Made by a program: the position numbers and the translations under genes. From contig NZ_DATJIY010000032.1 in NCBI RefSeq assembly GCF_035492835.1, positions 1-38,038 of the forward strand: DNA of 38,038 bases, written 5' to 3'. The notes beneath the pieces were generated by a model. It had not been told where the DNA came from and searched no databases. It saw nothing but the letters and a program-made list of their open reading frames with translations. Positions 15,196-22,415 of the stretch are shown piece by piece (the first letter of the stretch is position 1; every line of letters starts with the position of its first letter). The DNA is from Dinghuibacter sp035492835. Its GTDB lineage: Bacteria; Bacteroidota; Bacteroidia; Chitinophagales; Chitinophagaceae.

Positions 15196-16469
15196 TGATA
15201 TACAAACTGGCGTTTTTCTTAATGCTCGCTCCGCTGTCGGTTTTCGCGCAGGTGGAGGTGACTTTATACAGCAACGGATATATCTACCCGCATACGGACG
15301 ATGAAGGCGGCATAGCCAGTAAACATGGATTGATCGATGAGCAGGGCCTAACCGGTTGGGACGATGCGTATTTGTTCAGCAGGACATATTTCGCCCCGCG
15401 AACCATCGGCGTGCTTAGTGTGGCTTTGCGTCTAAAGGCAACTGCCGGGGACAGCAAACTTTCCGTGCGATTGGATAGTTCGGGTAAAGGCTATACGCTC
15501 AAGGTCCCCGGGGGTAGCGATTACGTGGTGCTGCCGGTCGGCGATTTCGACGTGCCGGATGCGCGTTATCACTGCATCGAGATCAGGGGGATTTCGAAGA
15601 CAGGAAAGTACTATCCCGATATCCGGTCGGTCATATTGTCTGGGCCAGCGTCCGCCAATCTGGAATACAACAACAAAGAATACAGGGGCGCGCCGGCCAC
15701 CCATTTATGGTACGCGAGTCCGGCGGACAGCGCAATAGCCTGGTTTTATTCCGAGGTATGCGTTCCGTCGGGTGTAAATTCCCGAAATGCCTATTATATG
15801 ACCAATGGCTTTTCAGGAGGGTACATGGGCATTCAGGTGAATTCCGGTACCGAACGGCGATTCATCTTCTCGATCTGGAGCGACTATAGTACGAACGACC
15901 CCAAGGAAATCCCTGCTGACTATGCGGTTACGCTCATCCGCAAAGGGAAGGACGTTTTTACCGGTGAGTTCGGGAATGAGGGATCCGGGGGACACAGCCA
16001 CCTGACCTTCGCCTGGAAGAACGGGACGACTTACAAACTGCTGGTGGGGGCGAGGCCCAAAGTGGATCATACCATCTATACGGCGTACTATTTTGCTCCT
16101 GAGAACGGGGAATGGAGATTGATCGCTGAATGGGATAAAGCAAAAACGGGCGGTAAATTACTGTCCGGTTTATATTCCTTCGTAGAGAATTTCGGACCGA
16201 ACGGGGACGACTACTTCAAAGCCGACTATGGCAACCAATGGGTATGCACGTCGTCGGGTACCTGGATAGAGATGAAAGATTGTCTGTTGACGACGACCGC
16301 CAGCCCCTTGAATCATCCCCGTTATGACTATGGTGCCGGTGTGGAAAACGGCTTTTTTTATATGTACACCGGCGGATTCCGGGATATAGGCAATACGAGC
16401 CTCAGGGATCCGATCCAGCGGCCTCCGACGGGGAAGGCCCCGGATATCGATTTTTTGAAGCTGCCTTAA
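15192..16469 (+). CDS. Secreted DUF3472-like protein with N-terminal DUF5077-like domain
   Basis: The 425-residue protein has a signal peptide for signal peptidase I (cleaved near SVFAQ) and no lipobox, so it is periplasmic or secreted. The N-terminal part (about residues 20-150) looks like a galactose-binding-like beta-sandwich of the DUF5077 type. The central and C-terminal part matches my memory of DUF3472: VCVPSGVNSRNAYYMTNGF, GGYMGIQVNSGTERRFIFSI with SVWS-like SIWSDY, and GGHSHLTFAWKNGTTYKLLV. The biochemical activity of DUF3472 is unknown to me. As the last gene of the susC operon, and its only non-lipoprotein secreted product, it is the best candidate for an uncharacterised glycan-active enzyme or binding protein here. 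Confidence 0.72.
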   Translation: MMIYKLAFFLMLAPLSVFAQVEVTLYSNGYIYPHTDDEGGIASKHGLIDEQGLTGWDDAYLFSRTYFAPRTIGVLSVALRLKATAGDSKLSVRLDSSGKGYTLKVPGGSDYVVLPVGDFDVPDARYHCIEIRGISKTGKYYPDIRSVILSGPASANLEYNNKEYRGAPATHLWYASPADSAIAWFYSEVCVPSGVNSRNAYYMTNGFSGGYMGIQVNSGTERRFIFSIWSDYSTNDPKEIPADYAVTLIRKGKDVFTGEFGNEGSGGHSHLTFAWKNGTTYKLLVGARPKVDHTIYTAYYFAPENGEWRLIAEWDKAKTGGKLLSGLYSFVENFGPNGDDYFKADYGNQWVCTSSGTWIEMKDCLLTTTASPLNHPRYDYGAGVENGFFYMYTGGFRDIGNTSLRDPIQRPPTGKAPDIDFLKLP

Positions 16470-16479
16470 GATTAAAAAA

Positions 16480-16520
16480 TAGCGCAATCGGTTGACCGGA
16501 TATTTCAACCGATTGCGCTA
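16480..16520. promoter_or_regulatory. Inverted pair of LacI-type operators before the lectin gene
   Basis: Perfect 16-bp inverted arms (16480-16495 and 16505-16520) are separated by 9 bp. Each contains the 14-mer TCAACCGATTGCGC found in the lacI-susC region, with operator centres 21 bp apart. The pair lies 10 nt after the DUF3472 stop and 66 nt before the lectin ATG. On the plus strand it has no T-tract, so regulation is more likely than termination. Confidence 0.65.
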
Positions 16521-16550
16521 CGGTAGCCGGTTTCACGCCTATTGCAAATA

Positions 16551-16586
16551 ATGTTAGGATAACATATATTAATGGAAACCTAACAT
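16551..16586 (+). repeat. Inverted repeat ending at the lectin start codon
   Basis: ATGTTAGG (16551-16558) and CCTAACAT (16579-16586) are perfect inverted copies with a 20-nt spacer, and the second arm directly touches the ATG. In RNA it could fold over the ribosome entry region. In DNA it could be another protein site. Confidence 0.45.
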
Positions 16587-18017
16587 ATGAAGCATAACCA
16601 AATCGTCGTCCTCGCCGCCGCGTTGTCGCTGGCGGCCTGTTCCAAACAACAACACGCGACGGAAGCGGCAGAACCGGCTTCCAATGGGGCCACCGTACAA
16701 ACGCCGTATGGGGCGCTGCCTGCGTCGCGCGTACATGCCGTCGACAACCATACCATCGCCAAGATCGTCGGCGGCCGGCTACAACTCGTAAACATGAATA
16801 CCGGCCGCCTCGTCGAAGACTTGGGCGTTCCCTCCGCGGACGACCGGGCGGCGACCGACCCTTACGCTTTCGCCCGTGCGCTGAGAGGTGAGTCCGTAGC
16901 CGCCGTCACGACGTTTGGCACAAACCCGACCTTTGGCACGACGGGCGCCTCGGGCAGGAATGAAGGCTCTTATTACACGTCTGCAAGCCTGTCGGGCATC
17001 AAAAGCCTGTCGACCAACTGGCTGGTGCCCAACTTCCCGCTCGACACGACCAACCCGGTCACTATTTTCTACTGGAACGCGCTTGACGGGGGCGCCCTCC
17101 AGCCGGTGCTCCAGTACGACCAGGGCTATGGAAATGCCTATACCATCGCCAACTGGTACTTTACCGAGGGGCAGTATTTCCATGGGACCTTTGTGCGGGT
17201 GACACCCGGCACGCAGCTGACCGGCGTCATTACCTTCGTATCCAACCCGAATGACACGACCTGGAACTACAAGGAAAGCTTCACCGGCTATTCCGCGGCC
17301 GACGTGAATATAACAAGGACGAGCGAGGCGACGGACCCGGCACTGTGCCTGGAAGCCTACACCCAGATCCTGGCGCAGTGGCCCAACCAGCCGTTTATGC
17401 AGTTCACCGCCATCGATGTGGCCATGAGGACGGGTTCGGCCCCCGACAGCCTCCACTGGACGCCGGGTGGCGGCAGCGTGCCGGTGACGCCGTCCCTGCT
17501 CAACACCGTCGTGGTGAACAACAGCGCCACCAATGGTGAGGTGGACATGTATTTCGGGGACGGGACGGGCATCACCCCGGACTCCAGCTTCCACATCGTG
17601 GCGGGCGTGAATGGATCGAGCGTGCTCGACATCACCGGCGGCGCGACGACGGCCGGTACGCCGGTTGAACTGTGGACGCCCAATTCACCGGTCTCGCCCA
17701 ACCAGGTTTGGAAGGCGATCGCCCTTCCCGGTGGTTACTATGAATTCCAGGCGGGTAACAACGCCAGCATGGCCCTGACCGACAGCGCCTCGGGTACGGG
17801 CAACGGTACCAGGATCGTGATCGAGCCCTACACCGGGTCCACCGCCCAGAAATGGAAAGTTACGCCCGCCGGTGGGGGATACAACACCCTGTCGCCGGCC
17901 TGCGCGCCTTCTTCCAATATGGATGTTTATGCCCACGGTACCGCCAACGGCACCAAAATCGAGATCTGGTCGGCCAACGGAGGGACGAACCAGCAGTTTA
18001 AATTTGTGCTGGAATGA
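16587..18017 (+). CDS. Lipoprotein with unknown beta-rich domain and C-terminal ricin-type lectin domain
   Basis: The 476-residue protein has a lipoprotein signal with Cys at residue 18 (SLAACSKQ). The middle (about residues 105-310) contains NWLVPNFPLD, IFYWNALDGGALQPVLQYDQ, the segment NAYTIANWYFTEGQYFHGTF and LTGVITFVSN. This looks like a lectin- or protease-like beta-sandwich that I cannot name. The C-terminal part (about 340-476) shows three repeats of the ricin B beta-trefoil pattern, each ending in a Q-x-W/F motif (NQVWKAI, AQKWKVT, NQQFKFV). Carbohydrate binding at the cell surface is likely. It has its own upstream operator pair and probably its own promoter, and it is the last gene of the accessory block. 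The rplK promoter overlaps its 3' end. Confidence 0.75.
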   Translation: MKHNQIVVLAAALSLAACSKQQHATEAAEPASNGATVQTPYGALPASRVHAVDNHTIAKIVGGRLQLVNMNTGRLVEDLGVPSADDRAATDPYAFARALRGESVAAVTTFGTNPTFGTTGASGRNEGSYYTSASLSGIKSLSTNWLVPNFPLDTTNPVTIFYWNALDGGALQPVLQYDQGYGNAYTIANWYFTEGQYFHGTFVRVTPGTQLTGVITFVSNPNDTTWNYKESFTGYSAADVNITRTSEATDPALCLEAYTQILAQWPNQPFMQFTAIDVAMRTGSAPDSLHWTPGGGSVPVTPSLLNTVVVNNSATNGEVDMYFGDGTGITPDSSFHIVAGVNGSSVLDITGGATTAGTPVELWTPNSPVSPNQVWKAIALPGGYYEFQAGNNASMALTDSASGTGNGTRIVIEPYTGSTAQKWKVTPAGGGYNTLSPACAPSSNMDVYAHGTANGTKIEIWSANGGTNQQFKFVLE

Positions 18018-18035
18018 TATAATTCCTACCTTTGC
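18004..18035 (+). promoter_or_regulatory. Promoter of the rplKAJL operon
   Basis: TTTG (18004-18007), a 20-nt spacer and TACCTTTG (18028-18035) match the phylum consensus closely. The -33 element lies inside the last codons of the lectin gene. The leader of about 60 nt contains a short hairpin, TCCCAA with TTGGGA. In other bacteria L1 binds the leader of this operon, but I cannot confirm such a site here. Confidence 0.72.
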
Positions 18036-18100
18036 CGTCCCAATTTTGGGAGTCCCATACCTCCGGGTCGCCGGGACGTTATGACCAAAAACCATTTATA

Positions 18101-18544
18101 ATGGCAAAAGAAATCACAGGTTACGTAAAACTCCAGGTCAAGGGTGGCCAGGCCAACCCCGCTCCTCCCGTAGGTCCTGCTCTGGGTTCCAAAGGTGTGA
18201 ACATCATGGAATTCTGCAAGCAGTACAACGCCAGGACCCAGGACAAGATCGGCAAGGTACTGCCCGTTTTGATCACGGTCTACGCCGACAAGTCGTTCGA
18301 CTTCGTCATCAAGACCCCTCCCGCCAGCGTACAACTGCTGGAAGCATCCAAACTGCAAAGCGGTTCCAAAGAGCCCAACCGGAACAAGGTCGGAAAGGTG
18401 AACTGGACCCAGGTGGAAGCCATCGCAAAAGACAAGATGAGCGATCTGAATTGTTTCACGGTAGAAAGCGCCATGCGCATGGTAGCCGGTACGGCCCGCA
18501 GCATGGGTATCACCGTGGATGGTAAAGCCCCCTGGGAAAACTAA
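18101..18544 (+). CDS. rplK: 50S ribosomal protein uL11
   Basis: uL11 forms the GTPase-associated centre of the 50S subunit with 23S rRNA and L10/L12. The ATG at 18101 gives 147 residues, the family length. The N-terminal domain starts VKLQVKGGQANPAPPVGPAL with the proline-rich turn, continues with GSKGVNIMEFCKQYNART, and the C-terminal RNA-binding domain ends GTARSMGITVDGK. An upstream in-frame ATG at 18032 would add 23 unrelated residues within the promoter and is rejected. It is the first gene of the rplK-rplA-rplJ-rplL operon, normally directly after nusG. Confidence 0.98.
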   Translation: MAKEITGYVKLQVKGGQANPAPPVGPALGSKGVNIMEFCKQYNARTQDKIGKVLPVLITVYADKSFDFVIKTPPASVQLLEASKLQSGSKEPNRNKVGKVNWTQVEAIAKDKMSDLNCFTVESAMRMVAGTARSMGITVDGKAPWEN

Positions 18545-18569
18545 TTGTTCATCTCAAAAGACCTGACAC

Positions 18570-19262
18570 ATGGCACTTACAAAGAAAAGAAAAGCAGCCC
18601 AAGGCAAAGTGGATCAGAGCAAACTGTATTCACTCAAAGAAGCGAGTTCCCTGGTAAAAGAGGTGAACTGCACCAAATTCGATAGCTCCGTCGACCTTCA
18701 TATCCGTCTCGGCGTCGACCCCAAAAAGGCCGACCAGGCCGTCCGCGGCACGGTAACCCTGCCTCATGGCACGGGTAAGACCAAAAAGGTACTCGTTCTT
18801 TGCACCCCCGAAAAAGAAAACGACGCAAAGAACGCCGGCGCCGACTTCGTTGGCCTGGACGAGTTCATCACCAAGATCGAAGGCGGTTGGACCGACGTGG
18901 ACGTGATCATCGCCACGCCCTCCGTCATGCCCAAGATCGGTAAGCTGGGTAAAATCCTCGGCCCCCGCAACCTGATGCCCAACCCCAAGACCGGTACGGT
19001 AACCAACGATGTCGCCGCCGCCGTAAACGAGGTAAAGGGTGGTAAGATCGCGTTTAAAGTAGACAAGGCTGGTATCATCCACGCGTCCATCGGAAGGGTT
19101 TCCTTCGGTACGGACAAGATCAGTGAAAACAGCCAGGAGCTCATCAATGCTATCGTCAAGCTGAAACCCGCAACGGCTAAGGGTACTTACCTGAAGGGTC
19201 TCTCCATGGCGTCCACGATGAGCCCCGGTATCATGATCGATACCAAATCGGTAACTAACTAA
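18570..19262 (+). CDS. rplA: 50S ribosomal protein uL1
   Basis: uL1 forms the L1 stalk at the ribosomal E site and, in other bacteria, represses its own operon. The 230-residue protein has the normal length. Typical segments are FDSSVDLHIRLGVDPKKADQ, VRGTVTLPHGTGK, the conserved LGKILGPRNLMPNPKTGT, and VNEVKGGKIAFKVDKAGI, with a C-terminal GTYLKGLSMASTMSPG. It starts 25 nt after rplK and ends 11 nt before rplJ. Confidence 0.98.
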   Translation: MALTKKRKAAQGKVDQSKLYSLKEASSLVKEVNCTKFDSSVDLHIRLGVDPKKADQAVRGTVTLPHGTGKTKKVLVLCTPEKENDAKNAGADFVGLDEFITKIEGGWTDVDVIIATPSVMPKIGKLGKILGPRNLMPNPKTGTVTNDVAAAVNEVKGGKIAFKVDKAGIIHASIGRVSFGTDKISENSQELINAIVKLKPATAKGTYLKGLSMASTMSPGIMIDTKSVTN

Positions 19263-19273
19263 AACGACTTACA

Positions 19274-19828
19274 ATGACAAAAGAGCAAAAGAACGAGGTG
19301 ATCGAAGTCCTGAAGGGCAAGTTCTCTCAATATAATAACTTCTACGTCACGGATACCGAATCCCTGACCGTAGAGCAGGTATCCAAGCTTCGTCGCGCCT
19401 GCTTCGACAAGAATGTCGAAATGAAGGTGGCAAAGAACACCCTCATCAGGAAGGCCCTGGAATCCCTGGACAGCCAGAAATACGCCGGGGTTTACGACTC
19501 ACTGCACAATGTGACGGCCCTGATGTTCTCCGAGAACGCCAAGGAGCCGGCCCTGATCCTGACGTCCTTCCGCGGCGAAAAGAACCTGCAGAAGCCGGAG
19601 CTGAAGGCCGCCTTCATCAACGGTGACGTGTACACCGGGGATGAAAACCTCAAGGCCCTGACCAAGATCAAGTCCAAGGAAGAGCTCATCGGGGAAGTCA
19701 TCGGGCTCCTCCAGTCGCCCGCTAAGCGCGTACTGGCCGCCCTGTTGCACCACCACGAGAAACAAGCCGCCGGCGTCGAAGCCGGAGCCCCGGAAGCTGG
19801 CGCTGCCGAAGCGCCCGCCGCCGAATAA
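19274..19828 (+). CDS. rplJ: 50S ribosomal protein uL10
   Basis: uL10 anchors the L12 dimers of the ribosomal stalk. The 184-residue protein begins MTKEQKNEVIEVLKGKF and continues with the typical VTDTESLTVEQVSKLRR, VAKNTLIRKAL and SFRGEKNLQKPELKAAF. The helical L12-binding tail (LLQSPAKRVLAALLHHHEKQ) is followed by an alanine/glutamate-rich end. It starts 11 nt after rplA. Confidence 0.97.
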   Translation: MTKEQKNEVIEVLKGKFSQYNNFYVTDTESLTVEQVSKLRRACFDKNVEMKVAKNTLIRKALESLDSQKYAGVYDSLHNVTALMFSENAKEPALILTSFRGEKNLQKPELKAAFINGDVYTGDENLKALTKIKSKEELIGEVIGLLQSPAKRVLAALLHHHEKQAAGVEAGAPEAGAAEAPAAE

Positions 19829-19916
19829 GACAGTATATGTATCCACCGGAGCTTCCCTGATGATTTTTTGCGGGGGCTATGAAGGTGGAATTTATAAACG
19901 CTAAAAATTTAATAAC
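19829..19916 (+). other. rplJ-rplL spacer with a possible leader hairpin
   Basis: TCCACC and GGTGGA can enclose an internal stem, suggesting a structured leader before rplL. Such structures could help to produce the extra L12 needed per ribosome, but pairing is imperfect and the idea is inference. Confidence 0.3.
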
Positions 19917-20294
19917 ATGGCAAACGTAAAAGAACTCGCAGAACAACTGGTAGGCCTGACTGTTAAAGAAGTACAGGAACTGGCCGACGTATTGAAAGCC
20001 GACTACGGTATCGAACCCGCAGCCGCAGCAGTAGTGGTAGCCGCCGACGGCGGTGGTGGCGGAGCCGCCAAGGTAGAAGAGAAGACCTCTTTCGACCTGA
20101 TCCTGAAGAGCGGCGGCGCCAGCAAGCTGGGTGTCGTGAAGATCGTAAAGGAAATGACCGGCCTGGGTCTGAAGGAAGCCAAGGACCTGGTAGACGGCGC
20201 TCCCAAGCCCGTAAAGGAAGGCATCTCCAAGGCAGAAGCCGAGGAACTGGCCGCCAAGCTGAAGGAAGCCGGCGCCGACGTAGAGATCAAATAA
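19917..20294 (+). CDS. rplL: 50S ribosomal protein bL12 (L7/L12)
   Basis: bL12 is the multi-copy stalk protein that recruits translation GTPases. The 125-residue product has the normal layout: an N-terminal dimerisation helix region (VKELAEQLVGLTVKEVQEL), an alanine/glycine-rich hinge near residues 38-55, and a C-terminal domain with EKTSFDLIL, KLGVVKIVKEMTGLGLKEAK and DLVDGAPKPVKEG. It is the last gene of the ribosomal operon. A hairpin follows 23 nt after the stop. Confidence 0.98.
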   Translation: MANVKELAEQLVGLTVKEVQELADVLKADYGIEPAAAAVVVAADGGGGGAAKVEEKTSFDLILKSGGASKLGVVKIVKEMTGLGLKEAKDLVDGAPKPVKEGISKAEAEELAAKLKEAGADVEIK

Positions 20295-20317
20295 GGGCCC
20301 CTTATAAATTTCTATAC

Positions 20318-20354
20318 GAGGAGCTACCCGCATGGGTGGCTCCTCTTGCTTTCC
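20318..20354 (+). terminator. Probable terminator after rplL
   Basis: GAGGAGCTACCC (20318-20329) pairs with GGGTGGCTCCTC (20334-20345) through twelve pairs including one T-G, with loop GCAT. The following TTGCTTT is a weak T-tract. It separates rplL from the LacI gene and thus from rpoBC. Confidence 0.65.
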
Positions 20355-20404
20355 GGGGGGGCGCGCACCGGAGGTACGCGCGTGCTTTGGCCCACCAAAC
20401 CCGC

Positions 20405-20440
20405 TAACTAAAACGAATTTGTAAACTTTCGAATTAGTTA
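20405..20440. promoter_or_regulatory. Candidate operator upstream of the second lacI
   Basis: TAACTAAAACGAA and TTCGAATTAGTTA are inverted copies with 11 of 13 positions matching and a 10-bp centre. It lies 29 nt before the LacI start and differs from the accessory-block operators. Autoregulation is likely but unproven. Confidence 0.45.
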
Positions 20441-20469
20441 ATAAATTACATGATCGGAGCCATTCATAC

Positions 20470-21483
20470 ATGAAGAAATTGTCTATTAAAGATATAGCGC
20501 AGAAAGCGGGTGTCTCTACGGCGACCGTTTCTTTTGTGCTCAACGGTAAAGCGGAAGAGATGCGCATCAGCGACACGCTTGCCAAAAAGATCACCAAACT
20601 CGCCAAGCAACTCGGCTACCAGCCCAACCAGCTGGCCCGGGGTCTGAGGACCGGGAAGACACACACGTTGGGTCTGATCGTGGAGAACATCTCGAACCAT
20701 TTCTTTGGCAACCTGGCCAAGGTCATCGAGGACGAGGCCAAGAAGTACAATTACAAGGTGCTCTATTGTAGCACGGAGAACAATACCTTAAAGGCCAAGG
20801 AGCTGATTCAGATGCTCCAGGACCGCCAGGTGGACGGGTACATCATTACCCCGACCGAGGGGCTGGAGGCCGACATCGAGAAGCTGATCGCCGCGGGGAA
20901 ACCAGTGGTGCTCGTGGACCGGTATTTCGCCAACCTGGCGACGAACTACGTCCTGGTAGACAACTACAAGTCGGTTTTCGATACGATTACCCGCCTCGTC
21001 GGCCGTGGGTTCACGCAAATCGGCGTGGTAACGGTGGATCTGTCCATGATCAACATGGAACAGCGTATGAGCGGCTATAAGGACGCCCTGAAGGCCTCCA
21101 AGATACCGTACCGGAAAGAGCTGGTGAGGACCATCCCCTTTGAAGCGTCCCGGGAAAAGGCGCTGGAGCTGGTGGCCGATTTCCTGGAGGGCGGTCCAAA
21201 GAAGGAGGCCGTTTTCTTTTTGACCAATTATCTCGGTATACTGGGGCTGGAGTGCCTCAAAAAGCTGAAATTGAAGGTGCCGGACCAGATGGCTTTTGTC
21301 AGCTTCGACGACCATGACATCTTCCGGCTGCATACGCCCAGCATAACCGCGCTCGCCCAGCCGGTGGAGGATATCGGTCGCACCGCCATGACCATTCTCC
21401 TGGAAGAGATCAAGAGCGGGCTCAAAAACAACGCCCATCACCTCCTGCCGGGGGAACTCGTGGTGCGGGAGTCGGCATTGTAA
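20470..21483 (+). CDS. LacI-family transcriptional regulator (between rplL and rpoB)
   Basis: The 337-residue protein has a LacI helix-turn-helix at its N-terminus (SIKDIAQKAGVSTATVSFVL, residues 4-23) and a hinge region with LGYQPNQLARGLRTGKT. A sugar-binding-type sensor domain follows, with TLGLIVENISNHFFGNLA, VDGYIITPTEG, PVVLVDRYF and FVSFDDHDIF. It sits where rpoB normally follows rplL, and its own target genes are not obvious. The next gene starts 35 nt downstream and could share its transcript. It is clearly different in sequence from the regulator at 7378. Confidence 0.92.
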   Translation: MKKLSIKDIAQKAGVSTATVSFVLNGKAEEMRISDTLAKKITKLAKQLGYQPNQLARGLRTGKTHTLGLIVENISNHFFGNLAKVIEDEAKKYNYKVLYCSTENNTLKAKELIQMLQDRQVDGYIITPTEGLEADIEKLIAAGKPVVLVDRYFANLATNYVLVDNYKSVFDTITRLVGRGFTQIGVVTVDLSMINMEQRMSGYKDALKASKIPYRKELVRTIPFEASREKALELVADFLEGGPKKEAVFFLTNYLGILGLECLKKLKLKVPDQMAFVSFDDHDIFRLHTPSITALAQPVEDIGRTAMTILLEEIKSGLKNNAHHLLPGELVVRESAL

Positions 21484-21518
21484 GGGGCGAACGGCACCGA
21501 TTTTGTACAGATAAGGGC

Positions 21519-22268
21519 ATGGGGACCCGTCTATATATTGTCCTTGCCCTCGGTCTGGCCGCCTGCCGCGCCCCCAAAACCGCTTCGTACGGTCCCGGGT
21601 ATACGTCCCGGTATCACCACGCCCCGAACCGGGTTTACCAGACATTTTCGATCAACCCCGTTTCCGACACCGGTACGTCGCTGACTGCGTTCAACCGGAA
21701 GTGGATCGTGTCGGAAACCAGGGCCCAGATGGTCAAAAAGGGGCTGACGCCCGGGGACGCCACCGCCGACCTGCTGGTCAACATCGTGTCTGTCGACAGC
21801 AGCCGGGCAGGACAGATGGCGGGACGGCCGCTCAACGACTGGTACCGGTTGTTCCACGGGGGGACAATACGGCCCGCGGGGGAGGGGCCGGGGGAAATCG
21901 TCGGGACGCTCCTGCCGGATAGCCTGCTCCACCAGCTGGACTCGGGGTGGGTGGTTCACCCGAAACGGGCGGCGCGGACAGCCGACAGCCAGCGCCATCC
22001 GTTGGATACCGCCCCGCCGGGCGCCGGGGGACCGCCGGTTGCGGGGGGGCCGTCGCCCCCCAAAGAGCCTCAGCTGGCCTACGGGGCCCTGATCATCGAT
22101 GTGATCGACCGGGATAAGCGCCTGCTGCTCTGGGAGGGCATCGCCAACCGGGCGGTAGACATCCCGGCCCGGGACGCCGAAAAACGGACCCAGGCGATGG
22201 TTATCCGGCTGATGGAGGGGTACCAACCGGGGGCGGGGCCAAAAGACACCGCCAAGGGGGTAAAATGA
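21519..22268 (+). CDS. DUF4136-like lipoprotein
   Basis: The 249-residue protein has a lipoprotein signal with Cys at residue 16 (LGLAACRAP). The pattern of NRKWIVSETRAQMVKKGLTP, ATADLLVNIVSVDS and, near the C-terminus, YGALIIDVIDRDKRLLLWEGIANRAV resembles DUF4136, a family of small envelope lipoproteins of unknown function. About 90 residues, including a proline/glycine-rich stretch (about 162-186), separate these parts, making it longer than typical members. The DNA is very GC-rich here, compared with rpoB next to it. The stop lies 10 nt before the rpoB promoter -33 element. The start at 21519 gives the signal peptide. Confidence 0.65.
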   Translation: MGTRLYIVLALGLAACRAPKTASYGPGYTSRYHHAPNRVYQTFSINPVSDTGTSLTAFNRKWIVSETRAQMVKKGLTPGDATADLLVNIVSVDSSRAGQMAGRPLNDWYRLFHGGTIRPAGEGPGEIVGTLLPDSLLHQLDSGWVVHPKRAARTADSQRHPLDTAPPGAGGPPVAGGPSPPKEPQLAYGALIIDVIDRDKRLLLWEGIANRAVDIPARDAEKRTQAMVIRLMEGYQPGAGPKDTAKGVK

Positions 22269-22278
22269 CCATAAAATG

Positions 22279-22309
22279 TTGGTTATTTTTTTGGAAATTA
22301 TTATCTTTG
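22279..22309 (+). promoter_or_regulatory. Promoter of rpoBC
   Basis: TTG (22279-22281), 20 nt, and TATCTTTG (22302-22309) match the phylum promoter. The predicted leader to the rpoB start is about 140 nt. Confidence 0.7.
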
Positions 22310-22379
22310 CGATCCTTTACGTTAGGCCTAATACATCTTGAACGACAGAATTCAGTCATGAAGCATTGATTTTCAGTGA

Positions 22380-22415
22380 CCCATATTTTACCCAAAATAT
22401 GGGCTTGATTGTTTT
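22380..22415 (+). promoter_or_regulatory. Hairpin in the rpoB leader, possible attenuator
   Basis: CCCATATTTT (22380-22389) and AAAATATGGG (22394-22403) form a perfect ten-pair stem with loop ACCC. A T-rich run (CTTGATTGTTTTG) follows. It lies between the rpoBC promoter and the rpoB ATG, so partial termination or another control of rpoBC is plausible. Confidence 0.55.

Noticed and set aside
16480..16520. Inverted repeat after the DUF3472 gene read as a transcription terminator
   Set aside because: No T-tract follows on the plus strand. A T-run exists only for minus-strand reading, where there is no gene. The arms are copies of the operator motif found before susC.
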